Below are positions 1 to 8,247 of a stretch of 64,000 nt of DNA, one piece after another. Every line of letters starts with the position of its first letter. Position 1 is the stretch's first letter. The notes under the pieces are model-generated. The model had not been told where the DNA came from. It did no database searches and worked only from the letters and a program-made list of their open reading frames with translations. The translations under genes and the position numbers were made by a program. The stretch lies in assembly GCF_012641275.1 (NCBI RefSeq), contig NZ_JABAIA010000003.1, positions 124,001 through 188,000 of the forward strand. The letters run 5' to 3'. The stretch comes from Chitinophaga varians (GTDB lineage: Bacteria > Bacteroidota > Bacteroidia > Chitinophagales > Chitinophagaceae).

Positions 1-255
1 GTCGCATTTGTACTATTCGCCTGTCGGTAATCACGATAATTTTGTTTCCGAAGAGAGGGCAGCTTTTGTCTGACCATCATTTAACACGGTGTATGACAAG
101 GGCTTATAGCCTTAACGCTGCTTTCCTTCCGCCATGCGAACTACTAATTAGCGTCGTCTTAATCAGTAATTCCCATTGTTTGTTGTACCCCAATATTCTT
201 TTGAAAATTCTCTTATGCAGTACCCACCAAAGTAGTAATTGGTTTAAAGTGAAAA

Positions 256-298
256 AAGCCGCACAGTCGTCTGATTGTTGCGGTTCTTTTATTTATCT
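256..298 (+). terminator. Probable rho-independent terminator of an upstream transcript
   Basis: An inverted repeat built on CCGCA (259-263) and TGCGG (279-283), extended by flanking A/T and G/T pairs, is followed directly by a T-rich run (TTCTTTTATTT). It would end a plus-strand transcript entering from the left edge. The rest of bases 1-351 shows no convincing gene: the frames are short, their amino-acid composition is unlike neighbouring proteins, and one of them runs through this hairpin. Confidence 0.5.
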
Positions 299-351
299 TT
301 AGTGAAACCGCATTTCCCACGCCCGCCATAAGGTTACCCCTGCTCTTCGGT

Positions 352-1338
352 ATGCTGCTTGCCAGCGGTACCGTGTATGCTCAACAACCCTCACTTGACA
401 AACCCGAGCGGACCGTTGCCGGTGTCTGTCTTTGTTATACCACGCTGGATGATCTGGAAAAGGCCGGTAATGCCCTTCAACCAGTAAAAGTGACGGAAAT
501 GGAGTATCCGGAAAAGGCGCTCCGTCCGGACAGTAGTTATGAATATGGCAAAGGATATATTACTGCCAGATACCCGGGCATGATCTTTCAAACAGAACGG
601 AACAGCCGCTATATCACCAAAATCCGGCTTACACCTGATTTCAAAGGCAAACTACCGGATGGAAAAGCGATTGATGTCCGGTGCCTGAAGGCCGCCGATG
701 TGCTCCGGATGTATCCTGAACTGGTAAACAGATGGATGTGGATGTCGCGACCGGGTAGTGATTACCTGATACTATCCAACAGCCTGATTCAGTTTTATGT
801 AAAAAAAGACTACAGCCGGAAGCCCTTATATCCCATAGATGACGCTTACTATAGAAAAAAGCCCATTGCCGGCATCGATCTTGTTTATGGCTGCCATCCT
901 GCGGAATCCGGGCTGGACTTGACAGCGTCTGCGAATTACTATGTAGACAGTGTTTTGGTGCCCGACCTGGACCGGGTATTTGCCTCCGGCAATATTAGCC
1001 GTGTGACGACGTTAACGCATTCCACAGACAAAATTTTGGTGGGCAGCAAGGGAGCCATTTTTATCGAAACAAAAAAGTTTGTACGTCACCGTTATTGGAA
1101 TATCTTCAGCCTGGATGAGGCTTACCGTAAACTGGTGCCGTCGCCGGATGCTGACAGCGGAGTGATATATATCCTGAGAGGAAAACCCTTGTCCCATCAG
1201 CCTGAATCGTCTCTCGCCGAAGTTACCGCGGAGACTTTCGCCAGCCTTGTTATTCTCGATAAAGCCGCGTTGAAAAAGCAATACGGCATAAAGAGCCGCA
1301 AGCCCGGGGTGGTGGTAAAACTGAAAGGCGATAAATGA
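352..1338 (+). CDS. Exported protein of unknown function, start uncertain
   Basis: The 328-residue product is not one I recognise. From the ATG it begins with a short hydrophobic stretch ending in GTVYAQ, which looks like the end of a signal peptide whose positive n-region is missing. The frame stays open upstream to 253 but has no ATG, GTG or TTG. In-frame codons just before the ATG read I-R-L-P-L-L-F-G, a natural signal-peptide core, with ATA at 328 where a start would fit. A second frame beginning GTG at 302 encodes V-K-P-H-F-P-R-P-P and would supply a basic n-region if joined by a one-base shift near 325-330. The mature part is rich in Tyr, Asp and Lys with no obvious catalytic motif. The gene is probably expressed as a secreted or periplasmic protein; either the start codon is unusual or the 5' end is damaged. 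Confidence 0.6.
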   Translation: MLLASGTVYAQQPSLDKPERTVAGVCLCYTTLDDLEKAGNALQPVKVTEMEYPEKALRPDSSYEYGKGYITARYPGMIFQTERNSRYITKIRLTPDFKGKLPDGKAIDVRCLKAADVLRMYPELVNRWMWMSRPGSDYLILSNSLIQFYVKKDYSRKPLYPIDDAYYRKKPIAGIDLVYGCHPAESGLDLTASANYYVDSVLVPDLDRVFASGNISRVTTLTHSTDKILVGSKGAIFIETKKFVRHRYWNIFSLDEAYRKLVPSPDADSGVIYILRGKPLSHQPESSLAEVTAETFASLVILDKAALKKQYGIKSRKPGVVVKLKGDK

Positions 1339-1428
1339 TCCTGTCAAATCAATGCTCTTCAGTCGGCATGTGGCGCTGAAAGAAGGAAGCAGATCATCTG
1401 CATGGCTTTCCGGTCGTCCCTTTTCTGT

Positions 1429-1436
1429 TAGGTTTG
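1429..1436 (+). promoter_or_regulatory. Bacteroidota-type -7 promoter element upstream of the GMC oxidoreductase
   Basis: TAGGTTTG matches the Bacteroidota primary-sigma -7 consensus TAnnTTTG exactly and lies 45 nt before the chosen ATG at 1482. The TTTG would otherwise be read as a TTG start inside the open frame. Placing the promoter here supports translation from 1482. Confidence 0.5.
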
Positions 1437-1481
1437 TATGAATATTTTATTATTTTTCGGCCTGCCAGTAAATTCCGTGGA

Positions 1482-3182
1482 ATGATCAATCTGAATCTGA
1501 AGGCCGAAGCGGCCAATACATACGACGCGATAGTAGTAGGCTCCGGTATTACCGGTGGCTGGGCAGCCAAAGAGCTGTGTGAAAAAGGACTGAAAGTGCT
1601 GATGATAGAAAGGGGCCGTCAGCTGGAACATGTAAAGGATTACGAAACGGCTACCGCCGCGCCCTGGGAAGTGCCCCACCGCGGCGTGCTTACCAACGGG
1701 CAGAAAAAAGACCATCAATATCTTATCCGGGAGAAAGTCTACACGGAATTCAACCATAGTTACTGGATGAAAGACGGCGAAAACCCGTACACCGAAGAAA
1801 AGCGGTTCGACTGGCAGCGTGCTGATATCGTGGGTGGCCGGTCCATCATGTGGGGCCGCGGTTCCCTGCGTCTCAGCGACCTGGATTTTGAAGCTAATCT
1901 CAAAGAAGGCATCGGTATCGACTGGCCGATACGCTATAAAGACCTGGCCCCGTGGTATTCCCATGTGGAAGCTTTCGCCGGTATCAGCGGGCAGGCAGAA
2001 GGGCTGCCACACCTGCCGGACGGCGTGTTTCAGCCACCGATGGAAATGAACTGCTTTGAAAAACATGTGAAAGGTAAGCTGGAAGCGGCTTTCCCCGAAA
2101 GACGCATGACCATCTTCCGCACCGCCAACCTCACACAGGCCATCGGCGACCGTAACAAATGCCAGTACCGCGACCGCTGCTCCCGCGGATGCCCCTTCGG
2201 TGCATACTTCAGCACACAGGCATCTACACTGCCGGCAGCGGTGAAAACAGGCAATCTTACCTTGCTGACAGACTCCCTGGTCAACAGTATCATCTACGAC
2301 GAAAAGAAAGGCAAAGCCACCGGCGTGCGTGTCATCGACAAACACACCAGGGAGATGACCGAGTATCATGCCCGGATCATCTTCCTCAACGCTTCCGCGC
2401 TGGCCAGCACCTTTGTGCTGCTCAACTCCACGTCCAACCGCTTCCCGCAAGGACTGGGCAATGATAACGACGTGTTGGGCCATTACCTGATGGACCATCA
2501 TTTCCATGCCGGCGCCAGCGGCATATCAGAAGACTTCGCAGATAAATACTACCACGGCCAGCGCCCCGCCGGTTTTTATATCCCGCGCTTTGCCAATGTA
2601 GGTAAAGACAAACGGGACTACCTGCGCGGTTTCGGTTATACCGGCTACAGCAGCCGTAACGGATGGGCGAGAGGTATTGCCGAACTGGGCGTAGGCGGCG
2701 CGTTTAAAGATTATATCTCAGAACCCGGCCCATGGCAGATGGGACTGATGGGCTTCGGCGAATGCCTGCCCTATAAAGAAAATATGGTCAGCCTTGACCA
2801 TACCGTGAAGGACGCCTGGGGCCAGCCGGTACTGAAGATCAACTGCGAATTCAAAGACAACGAAAAGAAAATGCGCAGGGACATGGCCGGCGAGGCCGCC
2901 GCCATGCTGGAAGCCGCAGGCCTGAAAAACGTACAGCCGTTCGACCGCGATTCCTATCCCGGTATGGCCATTCATGAAATGGGGACCGCCCGCATGGGCA
3001 GGGACCCTAAAACATCCATGCTCAACGAATGGAACCAGGTACATGCCGTGAAAAACGTATTCGTGACCGATGGCGCCTGTATGACCTCTTCCGCCTGCCA
3101 GAACCCAAGCCTTACCTATATGGCGCTTACCGCCAGGGCAGCCAACCACGCCGTGGAGGAGCTGAAACGACAATCTTTATAG
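1482..3182 (+). CDS. GMC-family FAD-dependent oxidoreductase
   Basis: A 566-residue flavoprotein of the glucose-methanol-choline family, in the branch related to the large subunit of membrane gluconate/sorbosone-type dehydrogenases. The N-terminal dinucleotide fold shows GSGITGGW (about residues 20-27) followed by an ERGR acidic end of the second strand. GGRSIMWGRG is the usual FAD-contacting segment. The C-terminal HEMGTARMG block and the DGACMTSSACQNPSLTYMA segment hold the conserved catalytic His and Asn region. Such enzymes oxidise alcohol or sugar hydroxyls; the substrate here cannot be told. In related bacteria the gene is often next to a small subunit 3 partner, which is absent here. 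The ATG at 1482 was chosen over an in-frame TTG at 1434 because that TTG lies inside a promoter element and family members start with a similar short lead. Confidence 0.85.
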   Translation: MINLNLKAEAANTYDAIVVGSGITGGWAAKELCEKGLKVLMIERGRQLEHVKDYETATAAPWEVPHRGVLTNGQKKDHQYLIREKVYTEFNHSYWMKDGENPYTEEKRFDWQRADIVGGRSIMWGRGSLRLSDLDFEANLKEGIGIDWPIRYKDLAPWYSHVEAFAGISGQAEGLPHLPDGVFQPPMEMNCFEKHVKGKLEAAFPERRMTIFRTANLTQAIGDRNKCQYRDRCSRGCPFGAYFSTQASTLPAAVKTGNLTLLTDSLVNSIIYDEKKGKATGVRVIDKHTREMTEYHARIIFLNASALASTFVLLNSTSNRFPQGLGNDNDVLGHYLMDHHFHAGASGISEDFADKYYHGQRPAGFYIPRFANVGKDKRDYLRGFGYTGYSSRNGWARGIAELGVGGAFKDYISEPGPWQMGLMGFGECLPYKENMVSLDHTVKDAWGQPVLKINCEFKDNEKKMRRDMAGEAAAMLEAAGLKNVQPFDRDSYPGMAIHEMGTARMGRDPKTSMLNEWNQVHAVKNVFVTDGACMTSSACQNPSLTYMALTARAANHAVEELKRQSL

Positions 3183-3185
3183 TGT

Positions 3186-3286
3186 CCCGGGGCTGAAGCC
3201 CTGGGCTACATTGTGTTTCAGGCTGTTCAGTATGAAGAGGACGAATGTACCTGAATAACATCTTCACCCAGGGTTTCAGCCCCGGG
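3186..3286. repeat. Paired GC-rich inverted repeat (REP-like)
   Basis: Arm one (3186-3206) reads CCCGGGGCTGAAGCCCTGGG and arm two (3267-3286) is its reverse complement with one mismatch, CCCAGGGTTTCAGCCCCGGG. Each arm is itself imperfectly palindromic. They flank about 60 bp with no gene. A third, shorter relative (CCCGGGGC-AGAA-GCCCCGGG) occurs at 37049-37068, so this is likely a dispersed element rather than a local terminator; neither arm is followed by a T-tract. Confidence 0.6.
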
Positions 3287-3313
3287 ATCACCAAAACAAA
3301 TAACGCAAGCGCT

Positions 3314-3535
3314 ATGCATCCTTACTCTGAATGGACAGTAATATTGGTTTTTCTCGTCATCGAAGCTGTGCTGATCGTAAAATACGGCGGAAAAGTGGTG
3401 GAAGCCTGGCATCAATACCGGGAAAATGAGGTGGGTGGCATGGTACCGGCCTTCAGGATCATTCTCTTTATTTTGATGCTGACGGCTGCGGTGTTGCTGG
3501 ACATCATGTTGTGGCCCGCCGGAAAAGAAGGCTAG
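3314..3535 (+). CDS. Small two-helix membrane protein, unknown function
   Basis: A 73-residue protein starting MHPYSEW. One hydrophobic helix covers roughly residues 8-23 (VILVFLVIEAVLIV) and a second roughly 50-66 (ILFILMLTAAVLLDIML), with a short charged loop between. The ATG at 3314 was chosen because an earlier in-frame start would translate through the second arm of the inverted repeat. No family was recognised. It sits alone between the GMC gene and a histidine kinase with its own promoter, so its context says little. Confidence 0.5.
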   Translation: MHPYSEWTVILVFLVIEAVLIVKYGGKVVEAWHQYRENEVGGMVPAFRIILFILMLTAAVLLDIMLWPAGKEG

Positions 3536-3542
3536 GGACTGC

Positions 3543-3571
3543 TTGATAAGCCGATTTTCGCGGTATATTTG
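3543..3571 (+). promoter_or_regulatory. Bacteroidota promoter giving an apparently leaderless mRNA
   Basis: TTG at 3543-3545 and TATATTTG at 3564-3571 are separated by 18 nt. They match the -33 TTG and -7 TAnnTTTG boxes of Bacteroidota promoters. A start site 6-8 nt downstream of the -7 box falls on or next to the ATG at 3579, so the kinase mRNA is probably leaderless. This also shows that the in-frame TTG at 3543 is a promoter box and not a start codon. Confidence 0.6.
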
Positions 3572-3578
3572 CAGTCCT

Positions 3579-4898
3579 ATGCATAAGGGTCTTTCTGGCT
3601 ATCTATACCAACTTACACTGCGAGCGTGGAATTATATCGTCAATGTTGGCGTAACTCCGCTGATGCCCTTCATTGAATCCCGGCGTACCAAACTATTGAA
3701 CCTGCTGTCCATTCCCTGCATTCCCTTTATGCTGTTTTTCGCTGTCCTGAACTGTAGCCAGGGCCGCTACCTGTTGGCCGTCTTTAACCTGCTGACCAGC
3801 TCTATCAACGTATTTGTATTATGGCTGCACTGGAAGCAGCGTTACCTCAGCGCCCGCATGGTGGCCATTCTCTGTAGCGTGGCGATATACACCGTTACAG
3901 GTCTTTTCTTTCACAACGGCGCGGAATATTTCCTGCTCAATATCCTCATCAGCTGCCTGCTGGTGTATGACAATAAATGGCTCAATGCCGGTCTGGGACT
4001 GCTGATCATTAGCGCTTTCCTGTTGATTGTGCTGATGCCGCAGCACTGGTACCTGGCAGAACCCGTGCCACGGGTACGGGTATGGGCCAATATAGCCACG
4101 TCCCTTGTTTTTATCATCGTGGCCCTGAGTTTTTTCAAACATATCCAGTCAGATTACCAGGCGGAGATAGAAAAGCAGCGGGAGGCGCTGGCCACTATGA
4201 ACAAAGACAAAGAGAAACTTTTCTCCATTGTGGCGCATGACATCCGCAGTCCGCTGGCCACGCTGGAAATCCTGCTGGACATGTTCCGCAAAGGGGAGTA
4301 CCCGGAAGATGAGATGGAAGACGCAGCGGCCATCCTGCATAAAAAGATATCCCAGCTGGGAGGCTCGCTGGATAATGTGTTGCGTTGGAGCTCCCGCAGT
4401 ATGAAAGGTATTCAGGCGCAGCCGGTTAATTTTTACCTGGGACCACTGGCCACTGAGGTCTTGTATTTTTTTGAGATGACGATCCAGCAGAAAGGCATTA
4501 CGGTGGAGACCAGCATTCCGGACGAACTGATGTTGTATGCCGATAAGGACCAGGTATCGGTGATACTGCGTAATTTCCTCAGCAACGCGCTCAAATTCAG
4601 TTATGCCGGTGGCGTGATAGAGCTGAAAGCCCAGATGGCGGGCGCACAGGTAGGCATCAGCATTACAGACCATGGCACGGGCATGCCGCCTACGCAGGTG
4701 TTAAACCTGTTCTCCTATAACCAGAGCCCCGGCTACGGCACCAGCGGGGAGCGGGGAACAGGCCTCGGACTGATTCTCTGTAAAGAGTTCGCCCAACAGA
4801 ACAACGGTACGATCACCGTGGAAAGCAACGTAGACAAAGGCACCCGCTTCACTGTTTACCTGCCGGTCGGCCTCTCTGCCGTCAGGGGAGTGGAATAG
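3579..4898 (+). CDS. Membrane sensor histidine kinase
   Basis: A 439-residue hybrid-free histidine kinase. About six hydrophobic helices fill residues 40-187 with no large extracytoplasmic loop, so the sensing part is in the membrane. A short coiled linker (190-212) leads to the HisKA H-box FSIVAHDIRSPLATLE with the phospho-acceptor His at about 220. The ATPase domain shows the N-box RNFLSNALKFS, G1 DHGTGMP and G2 GERGTGLGLILCKEF. No response regulator gene is adjacent; the downstream gene is convergent and encodes an HxlR repressor. The partner is therefore elsewhere. ATG 3579 was chosen because of the promoter immediately in front. Confidence 0.85.
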   Translation: MHKGLSGYLYQLTLRAWNYIVNVGVTPLMPFIESRRTKLLNLLSIPCIPFMLFFAVLNCSQGRYLLAVFNLLTSSINVFVLWLHWKQRYLSARMVAILCSVAIYTVTGLFFHNGAEYFLLNILISCLLVYDNKWLNAGLGLLIISAFLLIVLMPQHWYLAEPVPRVRVWANIATSLVFIIVALSFFKHIQSDYQAEIEKQREALATMNKDKEKLFSIVAHDIRSPLATLEILLDMFRKGEYPEDEMEDAAAILHKKISQLGGSLDNVLRWSSRSMKGIQAQPVNFYLGPLATEVLYFFEMTIQQKGITVETSIPDELMLYADKDQVSVILRNFLSNALKFSYAGGVIELKAQMAGAQVGISITDHGTGMPPTQVLNLFSYNQSPGYGTSGERGTGLGLILCKEFAQQNNGTITVESNVDKGTRFTVYLPVGLSAVRGVE

Positions 4899-4902
4899 AC
4901 GC

Positions 4903-5340
4903 CTATACTGCTTTTGCCAGGGTGCGGCGGCGCCGGATTACGGGTTCCTGTTTTATTTCCACAGATTCACCATCTGTAAGGATGCTTTTCTTTTTGCTTT
5001 CCATCAGCTGGCGGAAAGTTTCCATATATTCTCCTCCCCATGCTTCCATAGCAGCCACCACGGGCAACATCGATTCACCAAAAGGGGTAAGGAAATATTC
5101 CACTTTAGGCGGCATCTCCGGATAGATCACTCTTTTGATGATACCATGAAATTCCAGTTCCCGCAGCTGGAGGTCCAGCACCCGGCGGCTTGCGGAAGGG
5201 ATGGCCCGTTGCAGGTCGGCAGGTCTCCTCACATCGTTGTTGATCAGATAAATCAGATAGGATTTCCATTTGCCGCCGATAATTTCCATCAGTACGGCCA
5301 TGCCACAGCTAAAGTTTTTGGGAATCTTCTTTTCGTACAT
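4903..5340 (-). CDS. HxlR/DUF24-family transcriptional regulator
   Basis: A 145-residue winged-helix regulator. The start KNFSCGMAVLMEIIGGKWK carries the conserved Cys (about residue 12) and the GKW signature of HxlR proteins. The recognition helix region (RRPADLQRAIPSASRRVLDLQLRELE) and the wing (YPEMPPKVEYFLTPFG) are typical. Family members sense electrophiles or oxidants through the Cys and usually control the divergent neighbouring redox gene. Here that neighbour is an SDR oxidoreductase, and a palindrome lies in the shared intergenic region. The basic 25-residue C-terminal tail (KKKS...RRRRTLAKAV) is longer than usual. Confidence 0.88.
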   Translation of the reverse strand: MYEKKIPKNFSCGMAVLMEIIGGKWKSYLIYLINNDVRRPADLQRAIPSASRRVLDLQLRELEFHGIIKRVIYPEMPPKVEYFLTPFGESMLPVVAAMEAWGGEYMETFRQLMESKKKSILTDGESVEIKQEPVIRRRRTLAKAV

Positions 5341-5362
5341 CGTCTCGGTTTTTATACACTGA

Positions 5363-5414
5363 CAAATTTATCCCTATTTCCGCAAACGGGGTATACGGAA
5401 AAAATTATCCGTAT
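5363..5414. promoter_or_regulatory. HxlR promoter and candidate operator
   Basis: On the minus strand TAAATTTG (5363-5370) is a perfect -7 box for the HxlR gene. Just upstream of it lies a perfect inverted repeat ATACGGA-N8-TCCGTAT (5393-5414). HxlR proteins bind inverted repeats as dimers, so this is the likely operator. It lies in the intergenic region shared with the divergent SDR, whose own promoter may be TTG 5434 and TCACTTTG 5457-5464. Confidence 0.5.
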
Positions 5415-5529
5415 CCGAAGATAATTGCCATTCTTGACTCTTTCCCTTTATCGGCGTCACTTTGTGTTGTCAAAAAAACGAACAACAAACACATTCGAAG
5501 CAAATCAATTCAACACAAAAACAAGTAAC

Positions 5530-6306
5530 ATGAAACCAGGTAAATACGAAGGAAAGAAAGTGGTAGTCACCGGCGGAACGCACGGCATTGGATTGGCAAC
5601 CGTGAAAATGTTGCTCGAAGAGGGCGCTACAGTACTGCTGACAGGCCGCAATCCCGCCAATGTGGAGGCTGTCCGCCGGACGCTGGGCGACAGGGCGCAT
5701 GCCATTGTCTCCGATGCCGCCAGCATAGCGGATATCAAAGAGCTGGGCGCTATTGTCCGGGAGAAACTGGGCGCTATCGACCTGCTGTATATCAACGTGG
5801 GCATCTCCTCCCTGACCATGCTGGACACCGTGACCCCGGAAGCCTATGACCAGGCTTTTGCCATCAATGCGCGGGGCAGCTTTTTCACCGTGCAGCAGCT
5901 GGTGCCGCTGATCAGCCGCGGCGGGTCAATTGTTTTCACCACCTCTGTGGCCGACAGTTCCGGTTATGCGGGGATGAGCGTGTATGCCGGCACCAAAGCG
6001 GCGTTACGGGCTTTCGCGAAAAATTTCGCCGCGGAATTGTTGCCTAAAGGTATCCGTGTGAATGCTGTCAGCCCCGGCTTTATAGACACGCCTACCATGG
6101 GGGTGACCGACGCCACCGAAGCAGAAAGGGCTGCTTTCCGCAAAACCGGCGATATCCTTACCCCGATGGGCCGCCACGGTTCCCCCGAAGAAGTGGCCAA
6201 AGCCGTGCTGTTCCTCGCTTTCGACGCCACCTTCACCACCGGCGAAGAGCTGCTGGTAGACGGCGGTATTGGTCAGAAGCTCACACCGGCTGAAAAGCTG
6301 GTCTGA
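5530..6306 (+). CDS. Short-chain dehydrogenase/reductase (SDR)
   Basis: A 258-residue classical SDR. The cofactor motif is TGGTHGIG near the N-terminus. The catalytic Ser lies in FTTSVADSS and the catalytic Tyr/Lys pair in YAGTK. The end SPGFIDTP...GEELLVDGG is the usual substrate loop and C-terminal signature. The Arg after the second strand (LLTGRNP) suggests NADPH preference. It is transcribed divergently from the HxlR regulator, the common arrangement for an oxidant- or electrophile-inducible reductase; the substrate is unknown. ATG 5530 gives the normal N-terminus, while the upstream in-frame extension runs through the promoter region. Confidence 0.87.
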   Translation: MKPGKYEGKKVVVTGGTHGIGLATVKMLLEEGATVLLTGRNPANVEAVRRTLGDRAHAIVSDAASIADIKELGAIVREKLGAIDLLYINVGISSLTMLDTVTPEAYDQAFAINARGSFFTVQQLVPLISRGGSIVFTTSVADSSGYAGMSVYAGTKAALRAFAKNFAAELLPKGIRVNAVSPGFIDTPTMGVTDATEAERAAFRKTGDILTPMGRHGSPEEVAKAVLFLAFDATFTTGEELLVDGGIGQKLTPAEKLV

Positions 6307-6348
6307 CGGCTCAGGGTCTTTTTTCCTCAACTCGAAGGAAATTCATTT

Positions 6349-6375
6349 GCAGTAGCCTCGCGCTACTGCATTTTT
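6349..6375 (+). terminator. Rho-independent terminator after the SDR gene
   Basis: GCAGTAG (6349-6355) pairs with CTACTGC (6363-6369) around a 7-nt loop and is followed by ATTTTTG. It ends the single-gene SDR transcript and separates it from the four-gene unit starting at 6438. Confidence 0.7.
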
Positions 6376-6437
6376 GTGTCCGGTAATATGAGCAAAGACA
6401 GCGAGGGCTGTTTTGACGACTAAAAGCCAACAATCAT

Positions 6438-7238
6438 ATGATGAAACCTGCAAAGTACACAATGATCACAGGGGCCAGTTCAGGATTGGGAAAGGAGTTC
6501 GCCCGGCAATGTGCTGCGATGGGCCGGAACCTTATCCTGATGGCACTGCCGGGAGGTAATATGTTCTCCCTGGCAGAAAGCCTCGAGCTGGAATACGGGG
6601 TGGACGTCCGGTTTTTTGAATTCGATATGACCAATACCACTTTATTGCAACAAACGCTGGAGGAAGTGATGTCCCAATACCAGGTGGATTTCCTGGTCAA
6701 CAACGCCGGCATTGGCGGTACGTCCGCTATCACGGACACTTCGCTGGAACGGATAGACAGTATCATCCAGCTGAATATCCGCAGCACCGTGATCGTTACC
6801 CGGATGCTGATACCGCACCTGTTGCAACACAAGGAGAGTTATATCATGAATATCGCCAGCATGGCGGCATTCACGCCTATTGCCTATAAAACGGTATATC
6901 CAGCCTCCAAGGCTTTCATCTCTTCTTTTTTCCTGGGGTTGAGAGAAGAGCTGTCCGGCACCGGTTTGTTTGTGAGCGTAGTGTACCCCGGGCCTATCAT
7001 GACCAATTCACATACCTCCCGCCGGATCATCGGGCAGGGCTTTAAAGGCAAAATGGGACTGCTGAACACATCGGAGATAGCAGCCATCGCGCTGAAAGGA
7101 ACGTTCAGCAAATGCCGGGTGATCATCCCCGGGCTGATGAACCGCATCAATCACACCCTGATGCAGCTGCTGCCGTTGTCATTTAAACTGAAACTGGTGT
7201 CGAGGGAAGTGAAAAAGGAAATACAATTTACCATCTGA
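6438..7238 (+). CDS. SDR-family oxidoreductase (DltE-like)
   Basis: A 266-residue SDR with ITGASSGLGKEFA at the cofactor site, NNAGIGG at the end of strand four, catalytic Ser in MNIASMAAFTP and YPASK as the Tyr/Lys pair. The hydrophobic C-terminal region (IIPGLMNRINHTLMQLLPL) suggests membrane association. This is the pattern of DltE/YqjQ-like SDRs that often act on lipid or ketoacyl substrates. It is the first gene of a tight unit: 8 nt to the epimerase-like gene, then 14 nt to a LytS-type kinase and 7 nt to a LytTR regulator. ATG 6441 is an equally possible start. Confidence 0.83.
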   Translation: MMKPAKYTMITGASSGLGKEFARQCAAMGRNLILMALPGGNMFSLAESLELEYGVDVRFFEFDMTNTTLLQQTLEEVMSQYQVDFLVNNAGIGGTSAITDTSLERIDSIIQLNIRSTVIVTRMLIPHLLQHKESYIMNIASMAAFTPIAYKTVYPASKAFISSFFLGLREELSGTGLFVSVVYPGPIMTNSHTSRRIIGQGFKGKMGLLNTSEIAAIALKGTFSKCRVIIPGLMNRINHTLMQLLPLSFKLKLVSREVKKEIQFTI

Positions 7239-7246
7239 GCAAAAAC

Positions 7247-8233
7247 ATGAAGACAGTACTAGTGACAGGCGCCAACGGTTTCCTTGGCTCCAATCTTACC
7301 CGGGAACTATACAGGCAGGGATATGACATCAAGGCGATGATAAGGCCTACCGCCGATCTGAAAGGTATTGCCGATATTCCCTGTGAAGTGTACTACGGGC
7401 ATATCGATAATCCGGACGATGTGATGGCCGCGGTGGCCGGTTGCAGCATCGTGGTGCATGCGGCCTGTATCACTGATCAGTGGGACATCCCTTTTGAGGA
7501 ATACGAACGGATCAACTACACCAGTACGCGTTATATCGTGGAAGCCTGTATCCGGCATAAGGTGGAACGGTTCATTTACGTGAGCACGGCCAATACGATC
7601 GGGCCGGGCAGCCGCCTGCATCCGGGCAGTGAGCTGAACGGCTTCACCCTGTTCAACGCCAATTCGGGGTATATCAATACCAAATACCTTGCACAGCAAT
7701 ATGTGCTGGAACAGGTGGCGGCATCGCGGCTGCCGGGAGTGGTGGTCAATCCCACTTTTATGCTTGGCCCCTGCGATGTGAAGCCTAGTTCAGGCAAGTT
7801 GCTGTTGTACGGTCTGGGTAAGAAAGTGCTGTTTTATCCTCCGGGAGGAAAAAATTTCGTGCATATACAGGACGTGTGCCGGGGAATCATCAATGCGATC
7901 ATGTATGGCAAAACGGGCGACTGTTACCTGTTGGCCGGGCATAACCTCAGTTACCGGGAGTTTTTTGCCCTGGTAAACCGGGTGGCGGGAGAAAAGAAAC
8001 TGATGGTGCGTATTCCAAAGGTGGCGCTGAAAATCGGCGGTATGGCAGGATCGCTCCTGCAGCGGTTTACACGGTTTCACAGCAAGTTGAATTACACATC
8101 GGCTTACCTGTTGTGTATCGACAATTATTATTCAGGGAAAAAATCAGAACGGGAGCTGCAGGTGAGATATACACCGATTGAAGATGCCGTCAGCGGTGCA
8201 TTCAACTGGTTCCGGGAAAATAACTATTTTTAG
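7247..8233 (+). CDS. NAD-dependent epimerase/dehydratase-family protein
   Basis: A 328-residue extended SDR. TGANGFLGSNL is the cofactor motif and GYINTKYLAQQYV holds the Tyr/Lys pair. Segments such as VVVNPTFMLGP and GKNFVHIQDVCRGI match the dihydroflavonol-4-reductase / 3-beta-HSD-like branch. The substrate is probably a hydroxyl or keto group on a hydrophobic small molecule, but this cannot be fixed from sequence. It lies between an SDR and a two-component pair in one transcription unit, so the pair may control or respond to the product of the two reductases. Confidence 0.8.
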   Translation: MKTVLVTGANGFLGSNLTRELYRQGYDIKAMIRPTADLKGIADIPCEVYYGHIDNPDDVMAAVAGCSIVVHAACITDQWDIPFEEYERINYTSTRYIVEACIRHKVERFIYVSTANTIGPGSRLHPGSELNGFTLFNANSGYINTKYLAQQYVLEQVAASRLPGVVVNPTFMLGPCDVKPSSGKLLLYGLGKKVLFYPPGGKNFVHIQDVCRGIINAIMYGKTGDCYLLAGHNLSYREFFALVNRVAGEKKLMVRIPKVALKIGGMAGSLLQRFTRFHSKLNYTSAYLLCIDNYYSGKKSERELQVRYTPIEDAVSGAFNWFRENNYF

Positions 8234-8247
8234 GAGTACGGTATATT

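Noticed and set aside
42..302. An 86-residue open frame near the left edge
   Set aside because: It runs through the hairpin terminator at 256-298, has no signal or family motif and no promoter.
1428..2507. A 359-residue open frame antisense to the GMC oxidoreductase
   Set aside because: It is the shadow of a well-supported gene with high GC third positions; no family motifs, and composition rich in His/Phe/Val is typical of antisense frames here. The same applies to long antisense frames at 15449-17299 and 51768-53321.
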